This document shows, piece after piece, positions 24,653 through 32,743 of a stretch of DNA of 64,000 nt. The stretch is from CATQGW01 sp965262235. GTDB lineage: Bacteria > Chloroflexota > Dehalococcoidia > Bin125. The DNA lies in assembly GCA_965262235.1 (NCBI GenBank), contig OZ253504.1:1302001-1366000 (forward strand), in the 5' to 3' direction. The translations under genes were made by a program, and so were the position numbers. The notes beneath the pieces are model-generated. The model made no database searches, was not told where the DNA came from, and saw only the letters and a list, made by a program, of their open reading frames with translations. Positions within the stretch are counted from its first letter, which is position 1; every line of letters begins with the position of its first letter.

Positions 24653-25361
24653 GCAGATCAGAGTACGGCTCTTCGCGTCGCTGGCCGAGGGCGTCGGCAC
24701 CCGCGAGCTGACGCTCTCGGACCTGCCGGAGCCGCTGACGGCGGGTGAGATCGGCGAGGAGATCTTCTGCCGCTACCCGCAGGTGGCGGGGATGCGCGAC
24801 TCGGTGATGTACGCGGTCAACGCGGAGTACGTGCCGCCCGACTTTCCGGTGAGCAGCGAGGACAGCCTGGCGCTGATCCCGCCGGTGAGCGGCGGCGGCA
24901 GTGCGGACGGCGACGCGTATTTCCGGATCACGGAGGAACCGCTCAATGCCGAGGCGCTGAACAGGCTGGTGCTTCGACCGGAGGCGGGCGCCGTTTCGCT
25001 GTTCCTCGGAGTGGTGCGCGACAACAACCTGGGGCGGTCGGTGGACTACCTCGAATACGACGCCTACCCGGAGATGGCGACGCGGGTGATGCGGCAGATC
25101 GCCGCGGAGATACGCGAGCGCTGGGATGTGGTGGAGATCGCAATGCATCACCGGGTCGGCCGGCTGGAGATCGGCGAGGCGAGCGTGGCGGTGGCGGTCT
25201 CCTCAGCGCACCGCGGGGATGGGATTGACGCCTGCCACTACGGGATCGACCGGCTCAAGGCGATCGTGCCGATCTGGAAGAAGGAAGTCTGGGCCGACGG
25301 GGAAGAGTGGATCGAGGGATCGCTGACGCCGGCCGCTGAGGTTGAGCGGGAAGTCGACTAG
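24651..25361 (+). CDS. MoaD-MoaE fusion (molybdopterin synthase, both subunits)
   Basis: 236 aa. Residues 1-82 are a complete MoaD ubiquitin-like sulfur carrier ending LALIPPVSGG; residues about 88-236 are MoaE (LFLGVVRDNN, YLEYDAYPEMA, HRVGRLEIGEASVAVAVSSAHR, DRLKAIVPIWKKE). Molybdopterin synthase adds two sulfurs to cPMP. MoaD needs a free C-terminal Gly-Gly for thiocarboxylation, so the internal GG at 81-82 implies proteolytic cleavage, as is known for the mycobacterial MoaX fusion. No moaA, moaC or moeB is nearby. Confidence 0.93.
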   Translation: MQIRVRLFASLAEGVGTRELTLSDLPEPLTAGEIGEEIFCRYPQVAGMRDSVMYAVNAEYVPPDFPVSSEDSLALIPPVSGGGSADGDAYFRITEEPLNAEALNRLVLRPEAGAVSLFLGVVRDNNLGRSVDYLEYDAYPEMATRVMRQIAAEIRERWDVVEIAMHHRVGRLEIGEASVAVAVSSAHRGDGIDACHYGIDRLKAIVPIWKKEVWADGEEWIEGSLTPAAEVEREVD

Positions 25362-25366
25362 GAATC

Positions 25367-25537
25367 CTCTGAACGAGTCGAGACCCCCCCCCTCGCAGAG
25401 CGGGGGGAGATGTCACGGAGTGACAGAGGGTGGCAACCCCGCTTGGCCAGATACAGCCACGCCGGTCAGTCGGGACCGCAGCCCCCCTCTGCCTTCGGCA
25501 TCTCCCCCCGCCAAGCGGGGGGAGAGTTATTCAGAGC
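25367..25537. repeat. Inverted pair of about 65-bp hairpin-bearing repeat units
   Basis: The gap 25362-25586 holds two copies of one unit, facing each other. Each starts CTCTGAAY, then CCCCCC-GC/GC-GGGGGG hairpin arms, GGGGGAGATG, a small hairpin and CAGAGGG. Small hairpins are at 25411-25425 (TGTCAC/GTGACA) and 25490-25500 (TGCC/GGCA). A perfect 10-bp palindrome with a 3-nt loop is at 25502-25524. More copies occur at 32838-33244. It looks like a non-coding MITE or REP-like element; it may also end moaD-moaE transcripts. Confidence 0.7.
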
Positions 25538-25586
25538 TTCCGCAGGCAACAGAGCGTCGCGGGCCCGACGCGCGAGCGGAGGCTGC

Positions 25587-26660
25587 CTAGCGCAGGCTGG
25601 GCCTCGTGGGCATGGGGGCGATCTGCGCCTCGCTCAGCGGGTAGGCCTCCTTGCGGTAGACCTGCACACGGTTGTAGCCAAAGTCGCCGATCAACAGCCG
25701 GTCGCCGTCGATTCGCACCGAGGCGGGCGCGCGGAGGCGCTTTTGTACCTCGAGGACAGTCAGATCGCGCTGGCGCAGAATGGTTGGGTTATCGAGCAAC
25801 ATCTGCCGCGCCGACGGGGAGAGCGTGGCGTCGCCGATGAATTTCTCGACGTAGCGCCCTTCGCGGTTGAAGAGCAGGACGCGGTGGTTGCCGCGGTCGG
25901 CGACATAGATGTCGCCGTGCTGGTCGACTGCGACGCCCGCCGGGCGGTTCAGCTGCCCGTCACCGTCGCCGCTGGACCCGATCGTCATGAGCGGCTCGCC
26001 GGCGGGACTGAACTTCTGCACGCGGTCGTTACGCCAGTCGCCGACGTAGATGCACTCCTCCGCGTCCAGGGCGATGCCCCAAGGCATGTCGAGCTCACCG
26101 AAACCGCTGCCATGCGTGCCGAACCCGTCGATGTACTTGCCCTCGAGCGTGAAGCGCTGCACGCGATGGTTCATCGTGTCGACCACGAGCAGGCGCCGCT
26201 CGCTGTCGATGGCCATGTGCGACGGACGGTCGAGCTGGCCCGGCGCGCTGCCGTGCTCGCCCCAACGCGCCACCTGCTCATTTTCTTGCGAGACAATAGT
26301 GATCGTATGGTCGGCCTCGTCGGAGACGATCACGCGCTCGTCGGGATCGCAGACGATCCCGGCGGGCCAGACCCAACCACAGTCGGCTTCGGCGGGCCGA
26401 TCGGTCGGCTCTGCCGGCCGACGACGGACCACGCCGAGGTCTTCGTCGTCCCAGTTCGTGATGCGCAGCGGGCCGCCTGTGTCGAAGGGCCCCCGCCCGA
26501 GCGTGTAGATCCGCCCCTCCTTGCCGATCGCGAGGTCGATCGGGTTGAAGGTCACGAGGCGCCGCCCGAGCGTCTGCTCGTAGGGGAAGCCAGCGCGCAG
26601 CAGCACGGCGAACGTGCCGTTGGCGCTCGCCTCAGCGACGCCGTTCGTTTGGGTCGTCAT
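25587..26660 (-). CDS. NHL-repeat beta-propeller protein
   Basis: The 357-aa product has at least five NHL-type repeats, each with a GxLxxPxGIAxDxxGxIYVADxxNxRVQ-like pattern. Examples are GQLDRPSHMAIDSERRLLVV, GELDMPWGIALDAEECIYVG and GQLNRPAGVAVDQHGDIYVA, between about residues 140 and 330. There is no signal peptide or membrane helix, although many NHL proteins are secreted. The fold suggests protein or ligand binding, not a defined reaction. The ATG overlaps the DUF1501 stop by 4 nt. Confidence 0.85.
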   Translation of the reverse strand: MTTQTNGVAEASANGTFAVLLRAGFPYEQTLGRRLVTFNPIDLAIGKEGRIYTLGRGPFDTGGPLRITNWDDEDLGVVRRRPAEPTDRPAEADCGWVWPAGIVCDPDERVIVSDEADHTITIVSQENEQVARWGEHGSAPGQLDRPSHMAIDSERRLLVVDTMNHRVQRFTLEGKYIDGFGTHGSGFGELDMPWGIALDAEECIYVGDWRNDRVQKFSPAGEPLMTIGSSGDGDGQLNRPAGVAVDQHGDIYVADRGNHRVLLFNREGRYVEKFIGDATLSPSARQMLLDNPTILRQRDLTVLEVQKRLRAPASVRIDGDRLLIGDFGYNRVQVYRKEAYPLSEAQIAPMPTRPSLR

Positions 26661-27835
26661 CGACCTGCTCCGATCGCGACCGGCGACCGGTAGGCGTTGA
26701 TCTGCTCAAACGTGCCGGCCACGATCGGGGTCGGGTCAACGCCCAGGCCCTGCTCGAGCACCGTGCTGTAGATGCTGCGGAAGTCGATCGTGTGGGAGAG
26801 GTCCTCGCCGTAGAGCCAGTCAGACGGGTCGAGCGAGGGGTATTCGGCGTAGAGACCGCCGCGGACGCGATCGCCGATGAGGTAAGCACCGCCGCCGGAG
26901 CCGTGGTCGGTTCCCGAGCCGTTGTCGCGGATGCGCCGCCCGAACTCGGTGAAGACGAGGATCGTGACCTCCTCCGACGCATTGTGGTTGCGCAGGTCCT
27001 GAAGGAAGTCGCGGATCGCCTCGGAGAGCTGGGTCAGAAGCTGGGGCAGCTGGTCATTCTGGCCCGAGTGAGTGTCGTAGCCGCGCTGCAGGGTGTAGAA
27101 AACGCGTGCCCCGAGCCCCGCGGTGTGCACGCGCACGACATCGCGCAACGCCTGCGCGATTGGGTTGCTCGCATACTCCACCTCGGAGGCGTACTGGCCC
27201 GGCGCGTCGGCCAGGATGTCAGCGCTCTGGAGCACGCTGAGACCGGTCTGCGCCAGGTATTCCTGCACCATCGCGGCGCCCACGACCGGGGTGTACATCC
27301 GCTTGAAGCTGTCAAGGTCCTTGATTCGCTCGCGCTCCAGCTCGATCTCGGTCATCAGACCGAACCGGTCGAGCGAGTCGATCGAGGTGACGGTGACGCC
27401 CGGCGCGGCCAGCGCGCGGGGCAATCCAAGGCCGAAGTTGACGGCCGTGACGGGGTTCTCGCCAGCGGGATCGAACTCGCGCGTCAGCCGCGCCAGCCAG
27501 CCCTCGGTGGAGATCTTCGCGGGCGTGCAGGTGTGCCAGATGTCCATCGCGCGGAAGTGCGAGCGATCCGAGCCGGGACCGCCCTGGTGCTCCCAGCCGA
27601 CGCCCTGCACCACTGCAACGTTGCCGGCGTCATAGAGCTCCTTGAGCGGCCCGAGCGCCGGGTTCCAGGCGAGCTGGTCGTTGAGCGGCAGGGTGTCTTC
27701 GGCAGGCACACTGACGGTCGGCCGGGCATCACGGATGATGCCGTTCTGGTAGGGGATCACAGTGTTGAGGAAGTCCAGTCCGCCGGTCAGTTGGATCACC
27801 ACCAGCACCGGGGGCTTGGCTGCGGTTGTCGTCAT
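26657..27835 (-). CDS. DUF1501 family protein (sulfatase/phosphatase-like fold)
   Basis: 392 aa. The N-terminus PPVLVVIQLTGGLDFLNTVIPY, then VAVVQGVGWEHQGGPGSDRSHFRAMDIW (about 73-100) and VTILVFTEFGRRIRDNGSGTDHGSGGGAY (about 300-328) are typical of DUF1501. This family is distantly related to alkaline phosphatase/sulfatase folds and is regularly paired with DUF1800. Most members have a Tat signal; this one does not. It follows the first DUF1800 gene by 21 nt with a GGGAGGG ribosome-binding site. Function unknown. Confidence 0.88.
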   Translation of the reverse strand: MTTTAAKPPVLVVIQLTGGLDFLNTVIPYQNGIIRDARPTVSVPAEDTLPLNDQLAWNPALGPLKELYDAGNVAVVQGVGWEHQGGPGSDRSHFRAMDIWHTCTPAKISTEGWLARLTREFDPAGENPVTAVNFGLGLPRALAAPGVTVTSIDSLDRFGLMTEIELERERIKDLDSFKRMYTPVVGAAMVQEYLAQTGLSVLQSADILADAPGQYASEVEYASNPIAQALRDVVRVHTAGLGARVFYTLQRGYDTHSGQNDQLPQLLTQLSEAIRDFLQDLRNHNASEEVTILVFTEFGRRIRDNGSGTDHGSGGGAYLIGDRVRGGLYAEYPSLDPSDWLYGEDLSHTIDFRSIYSTVLEQGLGVDPTPIVAGTFEQINAYRSPVAIGAGR

Positions 27836-27856
27836 TGTCGGTCCCTCCCTTGGGAC

Positions 27857-29251
27857 TTAGGCAAACTGGTATTCGGGCGCAGCCACAATCAGCTGCACCA
27901 TGCGTCCGATTCGGTTCTCGGCCTCGGCGCCGGCGCCGTTGGCGAAGACGAGCGTCCCGCCCTCCTGAGCACGCTCGATCAGCTCGGCGCGCGTCTGCGG
28001 GTTGACCTCGAGCGGACCGCAGAGGTCGAGGCAGCGGTCCACGAGCTGCTCAGGGCTGGCGTCGCCGGCGGCGGCGACGCGCTCGATGATCGAGACGATG
28101 CCGGGCTTGGAAGTGTCCGTCACCTGTTCGACCGCGAAGTTGACCCGCTGGGTGAGCGTGCCGGAGTCGAACCATTCCTGGCCCGTGTGCCAGCCCTCGA
28201 CCGAAGGTGGGTCGAACAGCTTCTGGCCCATCAGCTCCGCCGCCCGCGAAAGTTCCGACATCGAGAGGTCGGGGAACTGCGGCGCGCCGGCGAGCTTGAT
28301 CACGCCGCCAACGAATTCCACCGGGCCCTTGACCCGTTGGAACCGCGCCGCCTTGAAGAAGTCGGAATTGAGCAGCGTCCGCATGACCTCGCGGATGTCG
28401 CCATCGGAGTCGAGGAATGCCGTGGCGAGCGTGTCGATCGCAGCCGGGTCGAGTGGCGGCGTCTGGCTCCACGAGGGGACCGGCGGCTCGTCGGCGACAA
28501 AGAAGTTGTAGAGATGGCGGGCGATGAAGCGCGCGCAGGCCTCCTGCTTGACGATCACCTCGATCACGTCCTCGCCGTCGACGACGGTCTGACCAAGGAA
28601 CGTCTTCTCCTCGCGGTCGTGGTCGGCTGGGTCGAAGCGGAACAGCGGGTCGTTTTGTTCCCAGGGGTTGATCGGCGGCCCGGGGACGATTGTCCAACCG
28701 GTAAACGCCCGCGCCGCCGCCTTGACGTCGTCCTCGGTGTAGTTGCCGATGCCCAGCGAGAACAGTTCCAGCAGTTCGCGCCCGTAGTTCTCATTGACCG
28801 AGTTGGCGTGGTTCTCCGAGTTGTCCAGCCAGTCGATCATCGCCGGATCGCGCGAGAGGTCGAGCAGGATCTGGCGCATGCTGTCGAGCCCGTTCTCGCG
28901 GAAGCGGGCGACCTGTGCGACCATCGCGCGGGCGTGGACGGCCTTGAAGAACGCGGTCGCGAAGACCTGGTGCCAGAACAGCGCCATCTTCTCGCGCAGC
29001 GGGCGCGGACCGTTGGCCATGTTGTAGATCCAGCGCGACGCCAGAGACGAGACCAGTTCGGGCGAGGTTGACGTCGGCAGGTACCGATCCATCACGTCCT
29101 GGTCTGGATCGGTGAACGCCTCCGGGTGCAGCAGCTCTTCGACCACCTCTTCGTAGGGTCGCGCGGCCAGCGCCTCGAGTTCGTCTCGTCGCGCTCCCAC
29201 TCCAACGCGGCGCATCAGGTGCGCCATCAGCTCCAGCTGGTCCCCGGCCAT
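27857..29251 (-). CDS. DUF1800 family protein, copy 1
   Basis: 464 aa from the ATG at 29249-29251, which has GGAGG 6 nt upstream; a start at 29306-29308 would add 19 unsupported residues. DUF1800 features include HLMRRVGVGARRDEL at the N-terminus and REKMALFWHQVFAT, NSENHANSVNENYGRELLELFSLGIGNYTEDDV and FTGWTIVP in the middle. No signal peptide is visible. It is paired with DUF1501 directly downstream. Most residues are identical to the second copy at 29431-30822. Function of the family is unknown. Confidence 0.88.
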   Translation of the reverse strand: MAGDQLELMAHLMRRVGVGARRDELEALAARPYEEVVEELLHPEAFTDPDQDVMDRYLPTSTSPELVSSLASRWIYNMANGPRPLREKMALFWHQVFATAFFKAVHARAMVAQVARFRENGLDSMRQILLDLSRDPAMIDWLDNSENHANSVNENYGRELLELFSLGIGNYTEDDVKAAARAFTGWTIVPGPPINPWEQNDPLFRFDPADHDREEKTFLGQTVVDGEDVIEVIVKQEACARFIARHLYNFFVADEPPVPSWSQTPPLDPAAIDTLATAFLDSDGDIREVMRTLLNSDFFKAARFQRVKGPVEFVGGVIKLAGAPQFPDLSMSELSRAAELMGQKLFDPPSVEGWHTGQEWFDSGTLTQRVNFAVEQVTDTSKPGIVSIIERVAAAGDASPEQLVDRCLDLCGPLEVNPQTRAELIERAQEGGTLVFANGAGAEAENRIGRMVQLIVAAPEYQFA

Positions 29252-29384
29252 CTCGGCCTCCGCTCTGTAGCATCGCAGCCGTTCGTGCGCAATGTCGCGA
29301 AGCGCCAACCTCAGCGGTCGCGTTCACTGCGGAACATAGCAGAATCGCCCCGGCGCAAGCGACCGGGCCGCTGAACGCGATCAT

Positions 29385-29404
29385 CCCTGCACAACGGCGA
29401 CGTT
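29385..29404 (-). pseudogene. Scrap of a second DUF1501 gene
   Basis: Just after DUF1800 copy 2 on the minus strand, the shared stop and ribosome-binding region (GGGACCGAC) is followed by about 20 bp matching the DUF1501 codons for NVAVVQG (17 of 20 bases agree with 27607-27626 by eye). It looks like what remained after an internal deletion removed almost all of a duplicated DUF1501 gene. Confidence 0.45.
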
Positions 29405-29430
29405 GTCACCGTCGGTCCCGCCTTTGGGAC

Positions 29431-30822
29431 TTAGGCAAACTGGTATTCGGGCGCAGCCACGATTAGCTGCACCATGCGTAGGATTCGGCCCTCGGCCTCG
29501 GCGCCGTTGGTGAAGACGAGCGTCCCGCCCTCCTGAGCACGCTCGACAAGCTCGGCGCGCGTCTGCGGCTTGACCTCGAGCGGTCCGCAGAGGTCGAGGC
29601 AGCGGTCCACGAGCTGCTCGGGGCTCGCGTCGCCTGCGGCGGCGACGCGCTCGATGATCGCGGCGATGCCCGGCTTGGAAGTGTCCGTCACCTGTTCGAC
29701 GGCGAAGTTGACCCGTTGGGTGAGCGTGCCGGAGTCGAACCACTCCTGGCCGGTATGCCAGCCCTCGACTGAAGGTGGGTCGTACAGCTTCTGGCCCATC
29801 AACTCCGCCGCCCGCCCGAGCTCGGTTAGCGATAGGTCGGGGAACTGCGGCGCGCCGGCGAGCTTGATCACGCCGCCGACGAACTCCACCGGGCTCTTGA
29901 CCCGTTGGAACCGTGCCGCCTTGAAGAAGTCGGAATTGAGCAGCGTCCGCATCACCTCGCGGATGTCGCCGTCGGATTCGAGGAATGCCGTGGCGAGCGC
30001 GTCGATCGCAGCCGGGTCGAGTGGCGGCGACTGGCTCCACGAGGGGACTGGTAGCTCGTCGGCGACAAAGAAGCTGTAGAGATGGCGGGCGATGAAACGC
30101 GCGCAGGCCTCCTGCTTGACGAGCACCTCGATCACATCCTCGCCGTTGACGACGGTCTCGCCGAGGAACGCCTTCTCCCCAGGGTCATGGTCGGCTGGGT
30201 CGAAGTGGAACAGTGTGTCGCTGAGGTTCCAGGGGTTGCGGGTCAAGGCCGGGACGATCGTCCAACCGGTAAACGCCCGCGCCACCGATTTGACGTCGTC
30301 CTCGGTGTAGTTGCCGATGCCCAGCGAGAACAGTTCCAGCAGTTCACGCCCGTAGTTCTCATTGACCGAATCGGCGTGGTTCTCCGAGTTGTCCAGCCAG
30401 TCGATCATCGCCGGGTCGCGCGAGAGGTCGAGCAGGATCCGGCGCATGCTGCCGAGCCCGTTCTCGCGGAAGCGGTCGACCTGCGCGTCCATCGCGCGAG
30501 CGTGGCCGCTCTTGAAGTAGGCGGTCGCGAAGACGTGGTGCCAGAACAGCGCCATCTTCTCGCGCAGCGGGCGCGGACCATTGGCCATGTTGTAGATCCA
30601 GCGCGAGGCGGGAGTCGTCATCAGTTCGGCCGAGGTCGCACCGGCCGGCAGGTACCGATCGATCACGTCCTGGTCAGGATCGGTGAACGCCTCCGGGTGC
30701 AGCAGCTCTTCGACCACTTCTTCGTAGGGTCGGGCACCCAGCGCCTCGAGTTCGTCTCGCCTCGCTCCCACGCCAACACGGCGCATCAGGTGCGCCATCA
30801 ACTCCAGCCGGTCACCCGACAT
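29431..30822 (-). CDS. DUF1800 family protein, copy 2
   Basis: 463 aa from the ATG at 30820-30822 with GGAGG upstream, in the same context as copy 1. All the DUF1800 blocks seen in copy 1 are kept, including MALFWHHVFAT, NYGRELLELFSLGIGNYTEDDV and GWHTGQEWFDSGTLTQRVNFA. Differences are scattered and many are silent, which suggests that both copies are under selection. The duplication includes flanking DNA: the upstream CAGAATTG/CAGAATCG region and the downstream GGGACTTAGG region match. It has lost its DUF1501 partner. Confidence 0.88.
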   Translation of the reverse strand: MSGDRLELMAHLMRRVGVGARRDELEALGARPYEEVVEELLHPEAFTDPDQDVIDRYLPAGATSAELMTTPASRWIYNMANGPRPLREKMALFWHHVFATAYFKSGHARAMDAQVDRFRENGLGSMRRILLDLSRDPAMIDWLDNSENHADSVNENYGRELLELFSLGIGNYTEDDVKSVARAFTGWTIVPALTRNPWNLSDTLFHFDPADHDPGEKAFLGETVVNGEDVIEVLVKQEACARFIARHLYSFFVADELPVPSWSQSPPLDPAAIDALATAFLESDGDIREVMRTLLNSDFFKAARFQRVKSPVEFVGGVIKLAGAPQFPDLSLTELGRAAELMGQKLYDPPSVEGWHTGQEWFDSGTLTQRVNFAVEQVTDTSKPGIAAIIERVAAAGDASPEQLVDRCLDLCGPLEVKPQTRAELVERAQEGGTLVFTNGAEAEGRILRMVQLIVAAPEYQFA

Positions 30823-31126
30823 TTCGGCCTCCGCTCTGTGGCATCGCGGCCGTCCGTGCGCAACGTCGTGCAGCCTCGACAGCACCGGCCGCGATCAGGC
30901 GGAAGTTAGCAGAATTGCAAGGGCTGACGTGGGATGGGCAGCGGCCCGAACGGCCCGCGCCCGCCGCCTGATCGGGCGAGAACTGACCCCGTGCCGGCAG
31001 CGCGGCGCGTCGAACTCAGCGTCGCAGCAGCGCCGCGCGGCGAAGTTCCGGACCTGCTCGCAGCCGCCGTTGCTGGCGTACGCGCGAAAGGACTAGCCTC
31101 TGCCCGCCGGAATGAAGGAGCGCACG
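30823..31126. other. Divergent intergenic region between DUF1800 copy 2 and the monooxygenase
   Basis: About 300 nt with no supported gene. Its left end (30823-30930) matches the sequence upstream of DUF1800 copy 1, so it belongs to the duplicated segment and probably holds that operon's promoter. Its right end holds the monooxygenase promoter at 31070-31099. Confidence 0.6.
31070..31099 (+). promoter_or_regulatory. Candidate sigma70-type promoter of the monooxygenase
   Basis: TTGCTG (31070-31075) and TAGCCT (31094-31099) are 18 nt apart, giving a start near 31106. The ribosome-binding site AAGGAG at 31115-31120 fits a short leader. Confidence 0.45.
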
Positions 31127-32743
31127 ATGACGAGTCAAGACCAACCCCAGCACGAAGCGATCATCATTGGCGCCGGCGTCGCCGGCATCTATCAGGTGTA
31201 CCGCCTGCAAGAATTGGGCATCGAGGCGACGGTGCTGGAAGCCGCGGACGGCCCCGGCGGGACGTGGTACTGGAATCGCTATCCGGGCGCCCGGTTCGAC
31301 TCGGAGAGCTACACCTACGGCTACTCCTTCTCCAAAGAGCTGCTCGAGGAGTGGGAGTGGAGCGAGCACTTCGCCAGCCAGCCCGAAACGCTGCGTTACC
31401 TCAATCACGTCATCGACAAGTTTGACCTGCGGCGCCACATGCAGTTCGGCTGCAAGGTCGCGGGCGCGTCGTTCGACGATGAGGGTGGCTTCTGGAGGGT
31501 GCACCTCGAGGACGGCCGGGAGATCACGGGCCGGTTCCTGCTGACCGCAATGGGCATGCTCTCGGCCGCCACGATGCCGAAGATCGAAGGCGTGGAGAGC
31601 TTCGAGGGGGAGGCCTGGCACACGTATTACTGGCCGCACGACCCCGTCGAGCTCGCGGGCAAGCGGGTCGCGGTGATCGGCACGGGCGCGACCGGCGTGC
31701 AGGTGATCGCAGAGATCGCCGACAAGGTCGGCGAGCTGACGGTGTTCCAGCGCCGCCCGAACTGGTGCGCTCCGCTGCACAACGCCGCGATCGACGAGGC
31801 CACCCAGGCCGAGATTAAAGGCTCCTATGACGAGATCTTCGAGCTCTGCCGCAAGACGCCCGGCGGGTTCATCCACGGCCCCGATGAGCGCAAGTTCGCG
31901 GATGTGTCCGAGGAGGAACGGCTGGAACTCTGGGAGCGGCTCTACGCTTCGCCAGGCTTCGGCGTCTGGTTCGGCAACTTTGCCGAGGTCGGAGTCAGTG
32001 AGGAAGCGAACGCGGAGTACTGCGAGTTCATCGCCGACAAGATTCGCGCGCGCGTGCACGACCCGCTCACGGCCGAGAAGCTGATCCCCAAAGACCACGG
32101 CTTCGGCACCCGCCGGGTACCGCTCGAGACGCACTACTACGAGGCCTACAACCATGAGAACGTGCAGCTGATCGACATCAACGAGACGCCGATCGAGCGG
32201 ATCACGCCGAGGGGCGTCCAGACCTCGTATCAGGAGTTCGAGTTCGACCTGATCATCTACGCGACGGGCTTCGATGCGATCACCGGCGCCTTCGACCGGG
32301 TCAACTTCACCGGGGCCGACGGTGTCGCGCTGCGCGACAAGTGGGCCGATGGCCCCGAGACCTTCCTCGGCATGCAGGCGGCGGGCTTCCCCAACCTGCT
32401 GATGCTGACCGGGCCGCAGGGCGGATCCGTCGCGACCAATTTCCCGCGCGGGATTGAGACGTCGGTCGACTGGATCACGGACCTGCTCAGCTACATGCGC
32501 GAGCACGGCTACCGGCGGGTCGAAACACGCGAGGCGGCCGAGTTGGAATGGCTGCAGCACGTGCAGGAGATGTACCAGTTCCAGCTGATGAGCAAGGTCA
32601 AGAGCTGGTTCACGGGCTACAACTCCAACGTCGAGGGTCATGACACGATCCGCTACCAGATCTACCCCGGCGGCGCGCCGCGCTATCGCGAGTGGCTCGA
32701 CGAGGTCGCGGCGAACGGCTACGAAGGATTCCGCCTGGCCTAG
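31127..32743 (+). CDS. Flavin-dependent Baeyer-Villiger-type monooxygenase
   Basis: 538 aa, starting at the ATG at 31127 with AAGGAG 6 nt upstream (an ATG at 31112 lies before that site). The FAD loop is GAGVAG (residues 15-20) and the NADPH loop is GTGATG (185-190). Between them lies the Baeyer-Villiger signature FEGEAWHTYYWP (159-170), matching FxGxxxHxxxWP. Such enzymes use NADPH and O2 to turn ketones into esters or lactones. Substrate unknown. It stands alone, divergent from the DUF1800 operon. Paralogous flavin monooxygenases are numerous in SAR202-type Chloroflexota. Confidence 0.9.
   Translation: MTSQDQPQHEAIIIGAGVAGIYQVYRLQELGIEATVLEAADGPGGTWYWNRYPGARFDSESYTYGYSFSKELLEEWEWSEHFASQPETLRYLNHVIDKFDLRRHMQFGCKVAGASFDDEGGFWRVHLEDGREITGRFLLTAMGMLSAATMPKIEGVESFEGEAWHTYYWPHDPVELAGKRVAVIGTGATGVQVIAEIADKVGELTVFQRRPNWCAPLHNAAIDEATQAEIKGSYDEIFELCRKTPGGFIHGPDERKFADVSEEERLELWERLYASPGFGVWFGNFAEVGVSEEANAEYCEFIADKIRARVHDPLTAEKLIPKDHGFGTRRVPLETHYYEAYNHENVQLIDINETPIERITPRGVQTSYQEFEFDLIIYATGFDAITGAFDRVNFTGADGVALRDKWADGPETFLGMQAAGFPNLLMLTGPQGGSVATNFPRGIETSVDWITDLLSYMREHGYRRVETREAAELEWLQHVQEMYQFQLMSKVKSWFTGYNSNVEGHDTIRYQIYPGGAPRYREWLDEVAANGYEGFRLA

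Noticed and set aside
24653..24700. Longer comF start at 24700
   Set aside because: It would lie inside the divergent moaD-moaE coding sequence and adds residues without ComF similarity.
30822..30885. Upstream start at 30885 for DUF1800 copy 2
   Set aside because: The ATG at 30820-30822 has a GGAGG site at the right distance, matched in copy 1; the extra 21 residues are poorly conserved between copies.
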